Shown here piece after piece: positions 23,365 to 35,868 of a DNA stretch of 64,000 nt (position 1 is the stretch's first letter; each line of letters starts with the position of its first letter). This DNA comes from Pseudisothecium myosuroides (lineage: Eukaryota > Streptophyta > Bryopsida > Hypnales > Lembophyllaceae): the NCBI GenBank assembly GCA_951799445.1, contig OX637296.1:23436001-23500000 (forward strand), in the 5' to 3' direction. The notes beneath the pieces are model-generated. The model was given only the letters and a program-made list of their open reading frames with translations. It had not been told where the DNA came from and searched no databases. The translations under genes were made by a program, and so were the position numbers.

Positions 23365-23685
23365 TAAGGTAGCAACACCCATAACCGACACTGTACCCAT
23401 AACCATCACCTCTAAAATCTTGGAAAATATGTGGAAGTGAATAGATGTGATTACAAGGATATACTACATCTGAACATCAGCCCCTAGTGTTGGTATTAGG
23501 TGCATTGGTAATTGGTTCTTTAAAATTGATTCATAACTTATTCTCACAATATCCAATTAGTACATTCAAAAGAGTATGTGCTTTATTTTTCTCTTGCTTA
23601 TAGGATCCTATAGTTTGCTAGATGTTTATTAATAATAATCATGTTCAAAAACCTTAATTTGACGGTTATGGGTGTTGCTACCTTA
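23365..23685. mobile_element. 321-bp MITE with 23-bp TAAGGTAGCAACACC ends
   Basis: The first 23 bp (taaggtagcaacacccataa onwards) are repeated exactly inverted at the right end, followed by the same inner C. Part of the end (acccataacc) is repeated directly inside. Same family as 22432-22699 and 63155-63525. Flanks gaaa/catg give no clear target duplication. Confidence 0.7.
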
Positions 23686-25369
23686 CATGCCAAAGTAACG
23701 GAATAGTGCTTTAAATATATTTAGAAATAATAGTGACTGAAACATCGTGGTGTAATTGATGTATTCATTGAGCTCACACTAAGAAAAATTTGATAGAAAA
23801 TGTTCAAAAGTGGTATACTTTGAGCTTTCAAGATGCTATCTTCAAAGTGTCACAAAAAATTTAATTTTAACAATTTTGAAAAAAATTAAAATGGAGTAAA
23901 AAGTAGACTATTGGAGCTACATTATTTAAGTTAAACGTACAAACATTTAAAATCAAGAACTATATAAAAACTTAGGTTTGACTTTCAAAATGCTCGTCAG
24001 ACTTGCAAGGTCCCTAAGGCTTAAGTGCACCAAAATTATGAAATGTGCAATTTACTACCTCCCCTTGAAACCTACCATTTTAACCTGCCATTCTTGCTTT
24101 GTATGCTTGCATGGCATGTTCAGTCTCAAATATTTAAACCAGAGTCAACATAGTACTTAAGACTTAAAAATATGTTTGTTTAAACATTAAGGTAGGAGCA
24201 TCTATTTTCGTCCATGTCCCAAAATCCATTCCCTGCGACAACATTCAAATCTGCTCATCAGGCATCCAAGCTTCAACAATTAGGTGGTTTCATGGCAGTT
24301 GCGGATTAATGCTTGTGGGCGCAAATATTATTCAAAAATGGGGCCCTTGAGAATGGGCAATGGGTGTTTTTCATTTTTGCACTTTGACCAAAGCACTTTT
24401 TAAAATTTAAGGATTTTTTTTTTGGCATCTCCCATTCTCTCACTTGCCTCCCATTCAGTCCATTTATTTTCCACCCTAGCTTCATAGTCTACAAATGTTT
24501 GGGGAGAACCCCCAGTTAGTTCATTGTCAATGTTAGCCAGTGCCTTTGGAAAAATATTCAGTTAAAGTGTAAAATTGGAGGATCCAAAATTAGACAATTT
24601 TTTGTAGGATTGGCAAGCAACTTGTTATGAACCTTCCATAGCTTGTAACTTCAAACCACAAGTGAATCTAAATAAGAACTAAAAAATATCCATATCTTAA
24701 GTTAGGTTGTTTGTTTGTTTTGATTTGTTTTGTTAGTTACAATGAGATTTATTAGACTGTGCTTCCTTCAATTGTGTTTTTAATACCATTGGAAAGCTCT
24801 CTGAAAAGAGGAATGCATGGGCTTTGTTTCATGACATTTGGACCTACAATGTGAGCATTATTGAATTTTGGAGTTTTTAAGAATTAAAAAATTAAAAAAA
24901 TACTTTTACTTTTATTTTTGTTGTGGCAATGGTACAAGGCACACTAATTAATAAAATAATATTTTTACCTCCAAAAGAAAGAATCTCTTCACCTCCAAAT
25001 TCCGTCTTATATAATCAAAGACTATCAATAATATTAGTCCTTAAGATAAGTTACTAGGACCTTTTTTCTACTTTTAGCTTTTTATTTTTGATTCTATCTA
25101 GAAACATCCACTAAAATAAAAGTCCTAGTCATATTTAAAAGTATTCTAAATATAAGTTCATATCTTATTCAAATCTTGATCTTCTACTTGGAGTTGTCTA
25201 ACTCCAAGTTCTAGTACACTTGTCTTCATCTGGGAGTTGTTTAAATCCAATGCACAAATCCAACATCTAGAGATACCTATCTCCAACTCTCCAAGCAAGA
25301 TTTTCTTGTACACTAGTGCAAATTTCATCATGAATTCATGAATTCATTCATCAAAGTTCAAGACACAAT
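23686..25369. other. AT-rich intergenic DNA, no gene seen
   Basis: No supported coding content. The right part may belong to the decayed retrotransposon that follows, but I see no terminal repeats. Confidence 0.4.
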
Positions 25370-26170
25370 GTCCCCCTTAAAACTAGTCATTGTCCTCAAT
25401 GACAAAGTTAAGGTAAATCTTACGGGAATCAATCGGCTTTTTTCCAAGAAGCTTCATCTTCAAAGTAATACTTCTACTTAACCAAAAGCCTTTGAAATGA
25501 TTTATTTACTAGATGTTGCATATTTACTTTTAGTATTATCTCTAATTTTGTCAGTAATTCTCCTTTAGGACCACTTTAAGAAGCTTTGACAGCACGTGGT
25601 TGGAATCAGAAACATATTTCCTCAACAAACTCACATAAAAAACATTGTTCAACTACTAGTCAAGTCCAATTCATAAGCCACTAATCCTATTTGTTTGATA
25701 ATTTCAAATGGACCACAAAATCAAGGAAATAACTTTTTTGACTTACCAAGCTTCAATACTAACCATTGAGATGTAACTTTCAAAAATACTTTATACCTAT
25801 TCCAAACTCACATTGATTCTTTTTCTTATCGGCATAATATGTAGCTCTATCTCGAATATTTTTCATACTCAACTTTACAAATTCAATGACTTCATTCATA
25901 TCCCTTATCATTTGATTAACACTTAGTTTCAACCTTTGAGTTTGAGGTTGATAGAGAACCTTGAGTTCGAGTTACTTTCTTGACTATACAAGGCAAATAA
26001 TGAATTGAAAAAAATATTGCTATGAATCTCATTGTTGTAAAAAAATTGTACTAAGTGTATCCGCTTATCCCAAGAATGTTGTTTCTTACCAATATACATC
26101 TTAAGCATATCCTCAAGAATTCTATTGATATTAATTGAGGACGTCCAGTAGACCCTACTACGACTAGTAA
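25370..26170 (-). pseudogene. Decayed Ty3/gypsy retrotransposon: integrase C-terminal part of pol
   Basis: Read on the minus strand from about 26160 down, several frames with shifts and stops between them carry the integrase end in the usual order: a GRPQ-type segment and INRILEDMLKMY, HLVQFFYNNEIHS and FALYS (core domain), DRATYYADKKKNQCEF, VFLKVTSQ, FCGPFEIIKQIGLVAYELDL (GPY/F module), VFYVSLLRKYVSDSNHVL, then a chromodomain-like YYFEDEASWKK and a terminal acidic stretch. This order is diagnostic of Ty3/gypsy pol. At least four frameshifts or stops show it is dead. No reverse transcriptase or LTRs were identified nearby, so it is a fragment. It is old, because its composition has drifted to the AT-rich background. 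Confidence 0.85.
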
Positions 26171-27773
26171 AGTCAACTTTATCATTGACCTAAGCCAACT
26201 TTATCATCAACTTTCTAAAAAATTACTCCCCATTTATCTAAGTTGCGGTGTGGCACGTTAAATTGTGTCTGCACTGACATGGATATGCGACTCTACATAC
26301 ATTTAAGACTATAGGGCTAAATATAGGACTATAGGACAACTTAAGAGTTGCGCAACTGCGGGTGTAATAAGGGGTGACAACGGGTGGCCAATGGAAGTGT
26401 CCAAGGGACGTGGGTGGGCAAGAGGCTACTGTAAAGTGGCAAGGGGTGACTCTAGGTGGCCAAATTGCAAGTTGGCAAAAGGGCAACTTTAGGTGGGCAA
26501 AGGACATTTATGGGTAGGCAAAAGGATATATGTATGCGGATAAAGAGCTTGCTTGTAGGGATGCATGCAAAGAGACTACCGTGGAAAGAAGGAAGTTCAA
26601 TTTCTTTTAAAGAGCAAAAATTGTGAAAAATAATAGGTTTCCACCATTCATTTTTATCTTAAAATCAATATGATATGATAGATACTATTTAATTAGGACT
26701 AGTGTTGCACAACCAAAATAAATATAAATATAATTTTTTATTTTTAAAAACTTTCAAATTCAATATTTTTATGCTTGAAGGAATGAGAGATTGTGCAACA
26801 ACGCTAGCATGTGAGCTTGGAGCTTGTGAGTGTAGACCTTGAATTTTTTTTTTAAGAATTATTTTTAAAAAAAAACTTTTTAAAATTTTTCCTTTAAAAT
26901 TGAAGAAAATTTACTATTTATAATAAATTTTAAGACCTATGACTGCTACCCCTATGACCGTGGATTCTAATTTATAGAACCATTATACTTTGAAAATTGT
27001 CATTTCCTATGAAATAAGACCCTATTACTTCTAAGCATAATTTTGGACTTTGCTCACCCTCTACAATTCTACTCTATACACAATAACAGATTATTTCTAA
27101 AACACAATACAATCAATTGAGCAACTAATACTCACAAAAAGAAAGGTGGGTATTACATAGCCTCAATATTGAAAACGTGTCCACTGGCATAATTCAGGGC
27201 CTCATGGGATTTGAACCCAGGCCTTCAGCTTTTGATCTCTTGGACTTCTCGCAAATATACTCCAATCTAGAGGAATGACCACTCATTGGATTTTATTTTT
27301 TTATTAAATGCGGTTTAGGACTCTTCCAAAAAAATTTAAATATGAAAAAGAAATAGGGAGAGGAAATGAAATTAAAGAAAAAAATTTGAAAAAAAATAGA
27401 AAAAAAATCAAACTAAAAGAAAAAAAAATAGAAAGGTAAGGAAAAAAAAAGAATACAAAAAGAACAAACTATGGGAGAAAAATGGGAAAGAGAACACAAA
27501 ACAAATTAAAAGAATTCATTTGATAATTATATGTCCGTTACTAGATAAGGGGTGATCATTGTAGTTCTTGGTCATTTACACCCTCATATTGCCTAACATT
27601 TGATAAATGACACATATTTTTATACTTCACAAATGCATAAACATGTTCTATTCCATATGCTCCAAATCACTTCAATCGTACCAAATGTATATTAATATGA
27701 TGCAAATGAAGTACAAAGAAGAATGTCGATTGCCTCTCCTACTCTAGAACATTGATGATCCCTGCTCGAACTC
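26171..27773. other. AT-rich intergenic DNA with a degenerate ggtgg/ggcaa minisatellite
   Basis: 26335-26520 contains loose repeats of gggtggcca, gtgggcaa and ggcaaaggg words, similar in style to the 3.5-3.9 kb minisatellite. 26800-26960 and 27340-27480 are almost pure A/T or A/G runs. At 27195-27215 gggatttgaacccaggcc looks like an inverted tRNA B-box but has no cloverleaf around it. No gene. Confidence 0.4.
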
Positions 27774-28628
27774 TCAAAGTAAAAGAAGCTTCAACTTGTT
27801 GAAGCTATAACTGGGTGCATGAATGAATTGATCATTGTGGATGTCCATCTTGTAGAAGTACCAGTACAGGTAGTACAAGTGCTTGCAATTCACGTACGCT
27901 TGACGCCCTCCAATAGCAAAAACAGACATTTGAACAAAATCCGGACATGTGCACGAGGAAAATATACCCATTTAATTTAGTAAACATTTCTGTTTGGATC
28001 TACTCTAGTCTCCAGTGACACTATTGCACCTAGATCTAGAAAAAAAAGCAAGGTCACTCTAAGAATTTGCCCTTTAATGTTTCCAGCATTCTCCCACTTG
28101 TTCCGCTACTCTGAAGTTGGTGTATTTGCATTCCGTCGTATAGTTTGGTTTTTCTTTATCGTTGGATACACACCTGTATCTTGTGGTGGCGGTTGATCAT
28201 AGAAGAGACTCATGAATATGTTCGACATGTTGAAGAGTCGTCGTGGCGACAATGTAGGGCGCTCTTGGAGGTGGAAACCAGCATATTGTAAATTCAATGT
28301 CTCCTCTCGATTGAGGTTGGTCCCGGTCAAAACAAGCCAAACCTCCGGCACCTCAAACCTATCTATAACGTACTTGCGCTTTGTACCTTTGACACATCTT
28401 TCAATGTCATCCCAACAAAACCAAAAGTCTGGCACGACCTCTCGTTTAGTCCCGTAATCTTCTTTTTTACCACGGTAGGTGGTGACATTTCGCGTTTGAT
28501 TTGTGTTTGATCCTTGCAATGTGCCACTTTGACGTATCGCAGTCGTTTTCGAATGCAATCATAACATGCTTGGATGGTTGAACCTCAGTATGCTTTCTTT
28601 TCTCCTCAGAAGTCTCTATAGAAGCCAT
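27774..28628 (-). pseudogene. Decayed gene with a SWIM-type zinc-finger signature
   Basis: On the minus strand ATG at 28628 opens a 53-codon frame (MASIETSEEKRKHTEVQPSK...). A second, shifted frame runs to 28106 with gene-like composition (PDFWFCWDDIERCVKG, YVIDRFEVPEVWLVL, PPPQDTGVYP). A third at 27774-27971 contains SSCTCPDF then YVNCKHLYYLY, that is CxC, 19 residues, CxH, which fits the SWIM zinc-binding motif used for DNA or protein binding. Base composition is less AT-rich than the surroundings. The shifts between segments could be introns, but no good GT-AG pairs were seen, so I favour a pseudogene, perhaps TE-derived. The long spacer inside the CxC/CxH motif is atypical for MULE transposases. 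The rest of the protein is not recognised. Confidence 0.45.
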
Positions 28629-28639
28629 ACTAAACCTCG

Positions 28640-30540
28640 TTCAAACACAAGGTTGAGAGAAATTGACTTTGTCAGGTTGTGAGCTCCCAATTCGTCACTT
28701 GGGACTCATAGTGTTTTTTTTTCCTAGATTTTGCAAGTTACGTTGTAACTATATACAAAAATCTCTAAAAAGAGTGTAAAACCAAAATACATATGTTACA
28801 TGCCAATATAGCACTTGGTCTTAAATAGCCTTTTATCCCTAGAGCAACCCTAAAACCCACTTGTAAATAGGTTAGAACCGTGGAAGTAGTAGAAGTTAAC
28901 AAGTTTGAAGGTTTTTACCCAAAATAGCCTAAAAATCACTGTGCATGTGACCATGCTTGGCTATATTGGTCTGAAGAGAGTCCAAGAAGATCCCTAGATA
29001 GATTCCCCAAGAGGGATATCAAATTCCCCTTCCTATCGACAAAAGAGTAGAAACCCTAGTTGTTAGCATGCAGGTGTCACTTTCTCAAGATGGGCCAGCA
29101 GAGGAATCTATGGCCACTGGATTGTGATCTAAGGTTGGAACTGTGTCAGGGAGTCAAAAGCAAAATCCATTTGTCAAGATTCCCTCGTATGCGAAAGATT
29201 CCATGATTGTTGATAAATCAATGGAGGTGTATTTAGCCTTCCATATCAAAACGTGTAAGATAGAGACATGAACTTGCACACCTCTTGGTAGACCCCATAA
29301 GAGGTTTCCCAAGAAATTTCGGAATTTTTTGAGTTGAAGAGATATCCTTTTTGGACGGTCAACCGCCTAAAATCACGATGGGAAATTCATGGTACTTATC
29401 CAGATTGCGGTAAAATCTCACTAAAAATTAGGTTAGCTTCTTTTATGCTAATAACACGCCCCAAAAAATTGTAAGATGTTCTGATAGCGGGAGGTGCCAA
29501 AATCACCGACATTCCTCCAAATTATCTACATGGCGAAATTTATGTGGAGTTGATCGGCGTCCCGGGAGCGCACGAAGTTGGAACGAAGTCAACAAGAAGT
29601 CTTTTCTTACTCCCTAAGTTCTTCCAGACAACCCTAATTAGTCCCTTTTTTCAGAAAAAGTAACCTCCAAAAAGTAGATTTTTTACTCTTTTATTGACCC
29701 TAGTTGGAATTAGTTTAGGGCGGTTTTTTGGCAAGGTGAATAGGGGGTAGAGGATCCTATAGACTAAAAATGGCCTTTTGAAGCCAATGGCACAATCTAT
29801 TTTTAATTTGGAGTTGATCTCCAGTAGTTAGAGTTTTGGACCAATATAAACCCCCAAATAGGTGAAAATCTAAAGAGATAGGATTACCTAGGTTAAATGA
29901 GAAGAGGTGGGTGCCTTGGAAGAGTATAAAAAGGCACCCATTTCTCTCTCAAACCACCCCCCATTCTTGTTTTGGGGTCCGTGGGTCCAACTTGTATTGG
30001 GTGTTTTTAGCATTTTAGCCAAAAAACCTTAACAGTGTTTCCGGGGCACTTTTGACCCCACTGTTCATGTTTTGCAAGCTCTTTACGGATCTTGGAGGTT
30101 CCTCTAAGTGTTGTGGTTACCCTCATGCTCTCGTCGTGATTTGGTTGATAGTTGTGTGTTTCTGGAGTGAGTTGTGAGTCTATATACTAATCCTAAGTCA
30201 ACCTCTACCGTACCTTGGTGATACCGCTTTGGAGGGAGACTTAGCGTGAATGGTGAGGGAGGCTAATGGTGAGACTATACTAAATTGTTCCCTCGGTTCA
30301 TTTACTAACAAGTCGTGGCAAGTGGAAGTCTAGTGAAAGTTAGAAAAGCTCACCTTTGTCTAAAAGGCACTTGATCCTAGTAGGGTCCTCCTTTTACGAT
30401 GAAGCTTTGAACCCTTGGATATTTTAGTCCTAAATTGTGTGTTAAAAAAACTGTGACGAACGGCAGAGCCTTGAACCCGCTAGTCTTAGGAAGTCCTAGA
30501 TTTGGTGTTAAAACCACAATCACGACGGAGCTTCGAATTT
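28640..30540. other. Unassigned, less AT-rich region; possible solo LTR
   Basis: No coding frame is supported. A strong TATA-like gtataaaaagg at about 29917-29927, followed by a pyrimidine-rich leader-like sequence, and the generally LTR-like composition of 28.7-30.5 kb would suit a retrotransposon long terminal repeat. I could not find matching ends, a target duplication or a second copy. Confidence 0.25.
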
Positions 30541-31869
30541 CCTAAGTATCAAGGATTAGTTTCAAAAAAAAATTGAGAACATTCCAAGGTTTAGTTTCAA
30601 AAATAGGAACCCTTTTATAGAACAAAACATAGCTAGGAGAGGGAAAAGAAAGAGACTTGAGAAGATCATTCCTCGCTCGGGTCCAAGTGTTGTTTTTGTG
30701 TCGGGTTCTTTTCATTAAATTCCAAACCGAGCAAGTGCCCGAAAGGAGGAAAAATACACCAGGCCGATCCAACCCACAGGCAAGCCACCCCTCGCCTTCT
30801 AGGTAGCTCACGTCTCTAGGTCGCCCTCGCGCCTCCATGACCTTTTTTTGGTTTTTTTGGTTATTTTAATTATTTGGAGTTAAAAAAAATCCACCTCAAT
30901 TAATGGGATAAGGGACCTAACTAGAAGAGAGAATTAAGGGGGGGGAGGGGTAGAGCTAGCTAGGATAGGATTACATCAAGTAGGATTAGCAAAGAAGGAG
31001 GTAGAGGAAGAAGATTAGCACAAAATGAAATCAAATTAGGGGAAATATTAGAGAACTCTAGCATAGTTTAAAAGAGAAGAAGTACGTCATTGCACTCAAC
31101 ATCCAATCATTCCTCCAAAACTCTCAAATGGCCAACTCAACACCTCACTCACAATCAACAAGCTACAAAACAACTTGGAAGCAAGGGGAAGGAAGAGTGG
31201 GTTTAATAGGAGGGAGACAAGGAGGAAGGTGGAATAGGAAATAGATTGGGTGAGATCCTATGAAGTATTGTGGGCCACGGAGTGGATCAAGCATAAGAGG
31301 GAAAAAGAACGTGCCATTTAAATTATGTAGAGGTGGTTGGTAGACATTAAGAGGGTGCAAGGGAATAGTATAAAAGGGAAAGATAGAATGGAAAAGGAAA
31401 AGAAATAGCTAGGCGGGAGATTACGATTGAAGTCACCTTTCCATAATACAAATTGTTAATTTTCCAAGGGACAAGAGAGTCACCAAAAATGGTGTAAGTA
31501 GGGAATCTCAGTGATCTAATCCAAGATCTACAGTACGAGGTAGGATTCTAAACCTTCCTTTCCATTTTAACATCTACTATTAACAATTGCTAATTAGGGC
31601 CGAGGCCTAGACAAGAGTTACGTCAGTTCAAGTTTGAGTATAAAATCCTAGAATAGAGGTCTGGAGGTTTACGAAAATATAAAATACGTAGGATTTGGAG
31701 TCAGTATGAAGAAAATATATACGAATGAAATTTGGTGATTAGTTTGGATGGAAAACACTTAGGAATAATCAAAAGGGACAAAAATTAGAAAACTAGTAAA
31801 TAGAAATAATCTAGAACTCAAAAGTGTAATTGGAATTTAGTTTTGAAATTAGGGTTAGCGATAATTAGA
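30541..31869. other. Intergenic DNA, no gene recognised
   Basis: The minus frames at 30542-30838 and 31163-31360 have no recognisable domain. 30840-31500 is purine-rich on the plus strand. Confidence 0.35.
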
Positions 31870-32371
31870 GGATGAAGTTTTAAACACCGATTAGTGGTCA
31901 AACTTCATCCATCAATAACTTTTGATAGAAAAAGTCAAATGTCAAGTTAGAACCCATTTTGGAAAGCTTAGGAAAACATCTTTAAGGAATAACCATAAAC
32001 ACTCTAGAGGTAGAAACTAATTAGGAATCATTAAGTACACCAAGGGACAAGGGGGAAGTGGTTTAGACCAACCTAACCTTTAGATAAAGGAAAACTTAAG
32101 ATTAGCTATATGAAGCAAGCACTTAGGGCAACCCAAAGTTGGTAAAACCTTAGTCAAAAGATAGAAACCCTAGAAGGAAATCAAGGATGAAGTTTAGGTT
32201 AGGGAATGGATGAAGCAAACTTAAATCAATCCAATCTCTTCCAAACTTGAATTCTAAGTAGAGTCCAATAGTATAGAGCCAAGGTCAAAAATCCAAAGCC
32301 AAATCAAATAAGTAACAAGTCTAAAAAGGTGGATGAAGTTTAGACGGCCTCTTAAAGGCTAAACTTCATCC
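31870..32371 (+). repeat. Two copies of a ggatgaagttt hairpin, 461 bp apart
   Basis: GGATGAAGTTT...AAACTTCATCC forms a perfect stem at 31870-31910 and again at 32331-32371. Each is followed by the same tail (atcaata/attgata, then acttttg/gcttttg). A half-copy ggatgaagtttaggtt lies at about 32187. The loops differ, so the stem is the conserved part. Confidence 0.55.
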
Positions 32372-33976
32372 ATTGATAGCTTTTGCTAGGAAGGTTGGAG
32401 ATCTTAGTGTTTTATGTTTTCGGAAATGGCATGAGATGATCTAATATTTAAAATAGATAAATTTAGATTATATTCATCGCACCTTTGAAACCACCGTAAC
32501 CTCCTAGCTTTGGGTTAATTAGAGCAGTCGTCGTAAGTTGAATTAGGTTTTCTTGTTTTTTTTTGCAAGAGTTGTGCATATTTAAGAACGTAGAAAAGAT
32601 CCATTGTTTGAAAGTCACAATGGATTGACGCCAGACACCCATAGATGAAAACAGACCGAACTTACTAAGAGCCTGATTGTGCTTGATTATTTACCAAGGG
32701 TGGATAAATAAGCGCTCACAAGGTACCAAAAATTACAAGAAATATAAAATTTTACACCACTCAATTATATAGTGACCTTTGCACATATTTTCTACCAAAA
32801 ATGCAATTGTCTTTTTTGGGAGAGAGGGCAATATCTACATTGCAAAAGGTGAGTTTTTAAATTTGCTTAAGATTGTTAGAAATCACATAAAAGACTTGTA
32901 CAGTTTAAATTGTGTCACTTATAAAAAAAAATTATTGACTAGTGACCACCCCAAAAGGATTCAATAACCAAGGTTTTTTTGGTGTAGAAATCTTAATTTT
33001 TTTTTCTCAACTTTGTGATTGTAAATTAAGCGTATTTGTTTGTTTGAAGATGCGGCTACATTGGCACAATGACATTCAAGAACAAAGAGTTTGAGTGGCA
33101 ATTTTTTTTTTTTTTTTTTTTGAGAATATCCATGTTAAATATTTACAATCAAACTTTCCGCTTTGTTTCAAACTGACATTTTAAAGTCACCCTCAGCAAA
33201 AGGGTATTCATTGAATAATGAAAAGATTAACTTTAGTTAAACACCATACATGATACAATTTTCTTACCGTCATTCTACAAAAAAATATTTTACTTCTTCA
33301 TTTGCTCTAAACAGTCTCTAAACAATTTTCTTGGTAGGTGTGGCTTTGGAGTCTGTCCATCAAAATCATGGTTCTTTAGTCGTCCTTGTTGGTGATTTCA
33401 TGAGTAATCAACCCAAAAAATGGCAAAAGTTGATTGTTGGGTTGTTAACACATCCATAGAGAGTCCACAATGATAGCGGACAACTACTTGATACTAACAT
33501 TTTGAAGTGTGATTTGGTTAGTTTTGCAAGCTATTCTAAATTGCTACTAGCTAGGTATTTCACATTGCAGGTCAATCTAGGTGGACACCAACAATCCAAA
33601 GAATCTATTTGAGAAGGATGGAATTATAAATTGCAATAATCCTAATGTAATTTACTTTAACCCATTAAGGATTAAAGTCGGTGATGAATGACTTTTAGAA
33701 ACAATATTGAAATGAATAATGCACCAATTCACAAGAAATTTGCTGATTTTTGGCTAATTGTTGTGGTCAAAGGGCCACTTATTTACTTTGGAGGTTAAAT
33801 ATTAAAAAACCATATAATATTTTAATTATAAGTTCTTTTATAGGTTTGTACCTTTATTTTGAGAATTAAAAAAAAATCTCGATTGATTTGAGATCTTTTG
33901 GGTTTTAAAACTATATTAAAAATATGCTACAAAGTTGCTAATATCATAATTTGGAGATTGATTTTTTTGTAACAAT
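32372..33976. other. AT-rich intergenic DNA, no gene seen
   Basis: Includes a T18-like run near 33102-33121. Short frames (for example 32779-32967) have no motif. Confidence 0.4.
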
Positions 33977-33985
33977 GAAAAAATC

Positions 33986-35372
33986 TATACAGTGACTGAT
34001 GAAACCGAGTACTTTAGTGAAACATTTTCATTCAAACAACCATACCATAAGCATCAATGGATAAAATCCAAAAGTTTACACATGAAAGTTGTAGAGCACA
34101 ACATACAACACATTACCATGAAAGTTTGAAGAAAAAATTAGTTGTGATTTGAAAAAAAATTAATTCCAAAGTTTGCTATGTCAAAAACTCGGTTTTGTTC
34201 AACATAGTTTGGGTTGACCTTATCTTTTGTCAATTTTTTCTTCAAACTCCCAAAAAACTTTTTGTACCTTAGCATGTTGGTATACATCATTTTTGATTGT
34301 TGTGTACAAAATTGAAGGAAATTCACATTTATAGAATTAAAAATATTAACAATTTAACAAACATGCAAATGATGTTGGTTCTCACAAAATTTGAGTTTTT
34401 TTTGTGGAATTGAGAGCATGGGATTGCATTAGCCATGGTAAAGAGAGTATAGGTTGCAAAATAGACCACTTTTATATCTAAATGCCCTTGTATATGAAAT
34501 ATTTGTTGAATTGGGCAATGTGTACAATTTATATTTTACAATTGTATAATGCATTTTTAAATTCAACTTTTGTGTTCAAAGACTAGAGTTAATGATGCAT
34601 ATAATTCATCAAAAAAATTCCAAAAAAATCCATCATCATTGTCTGTATCATCCAAAAACTACTAATTTTCTGAATATCAATGTAATTTTTGGAAATTAGT
34701 AGTTTTTGGATGATACAGACAATGATGATGGATTTTTTGGAATTTTTTTGATGAATTATATGCATCATTAATTCTAGTCTTTGAACACAAAAGTTGAATT
34801 TAAAAATGCATTATACAATTGTAAAATATAAATTGTACACATTGCCCAATTCAACAAATATTTCATATACAAGGGCATTTAGATATAAAAGTGGTCTATT
34901 TTGCAACCTATACTCTCTTTACCATGGCTAATGCAATCCCATGCTCTCAATTCCACAAAAAAAACTCAAATTTTGTGAGAACCAACATCATTTGCATGTT
35001 TGTTAAATTGTTAATATTTTTAATTCTATAAATGTGAATTTCCTTCAATTTTGTATACAACAATCAAAAATGATGTATACCAACATGCTAAGGTATAAAC
35101 AATTTTTTGGGAGTTTGAAGAAAAAATTGACAAAAGATAAGGTCAACCCAAACTATGTTGAACAAAACCGAGTTTTTGACATAGCAAACTTTGGAATTAA
35201 TTTTTTTTCAAATCACAACTAATTTTTTCTTCAAACTTTCATGGTAATGTGTTGTATGTTGTGCTCTACAACTTTCATGTGTAAACTTTTGGATTTTATC
35301 CATTGATGCTTATGGTATGGTTGTTTGAATGAAAATGTTTCACTAAAGTACTCGGTTTCATCAGTCACTGTA
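33986..35372. mobile_element. Long foldback element, 1387 bp, arms of about 690 bp
   Basis: Nearly the whole element is one inverted repeat. The left arm starts TATACAGTGACTGATGAAAC, the right arm ends with its inverse (gtttcatcagtcactgta), and the axis lies near 34680 with only a short unpaired loop. Only scattered differences are seen between arms, including one base in the mirrored frame each arm carries. The same 9 bp, GAAAAAATC, flanks both ends (33977-33985 and 35373-35381). Very long terminal inverted repeats plus 9-bp duplications are typical of Mutator-like foldback elements; the superfamily is inference. The mirrored 62-codon frame (GTG start, low complexity) is not credible as a protein. 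Confidence 0.85.
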
Positions 35373-35381
35373 GAAAAAATC

Positions 35382-35868
35382 ACTTTAGTAACAACCTAGC
35401 CATAATTCCTAAACATGAATCTCCTACTACAATTGAAAAGCCTAAAACTCACACCAAATCTCTCGAACAAGCGGCTCCAAAACTAGAGTGCAAATGGGGC
35501 ACTTATGGCAACTAAAACAAACCCAACCAAACAACACATAGAAGAGCAAGAAATGAAGGAAAAGACAATACCATGTAAACAAACTTTGACCACAGTAAAC
35601 TTACATCCAAGATCAAAATCAATTTACTTTTCTTGAGCTCAAAGTCACACTGACAAAACTCTCACTAATTATAATCACCTAGCCTCAATATTGACTTCCA
35701 AAATTCATACAAAGGCAAGGACCAAAAATTGAGTTCCCTATTTATGAGCAAATCAACTGCAATAGCAACGAGAGTGACCTTGCTACTAAGAAAAAATAAC
35801 TCCTAGCATGGCCACCTTGAACGAAGAACTTCAAAACAATCATTTTGACATTTTTTTTGTGAATAGTC
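35382..35868. other. Intergenic spacer, no gene seen
   Basis: Anonymous sequence between the foldback element and the LINE. Confidence 0.4.

Noticed and set aside
27150..27260. tRNA or tRNA-derived SINE on the minus strand (gggttcaaatccc B-box-like)
   Set aside because: No acceptor stem pairs with the 3' side and the A-box is poor. One B-box-like word is not enough.
34138..35222. Two mirrored 62-codon frames in the foldback arms
   Set aside because: They are the same sequence read from both arms of a palindrome, start at GTG, are Lys/Asn/Phe-rich as expected from AT-rich DNA, and lack any motif.
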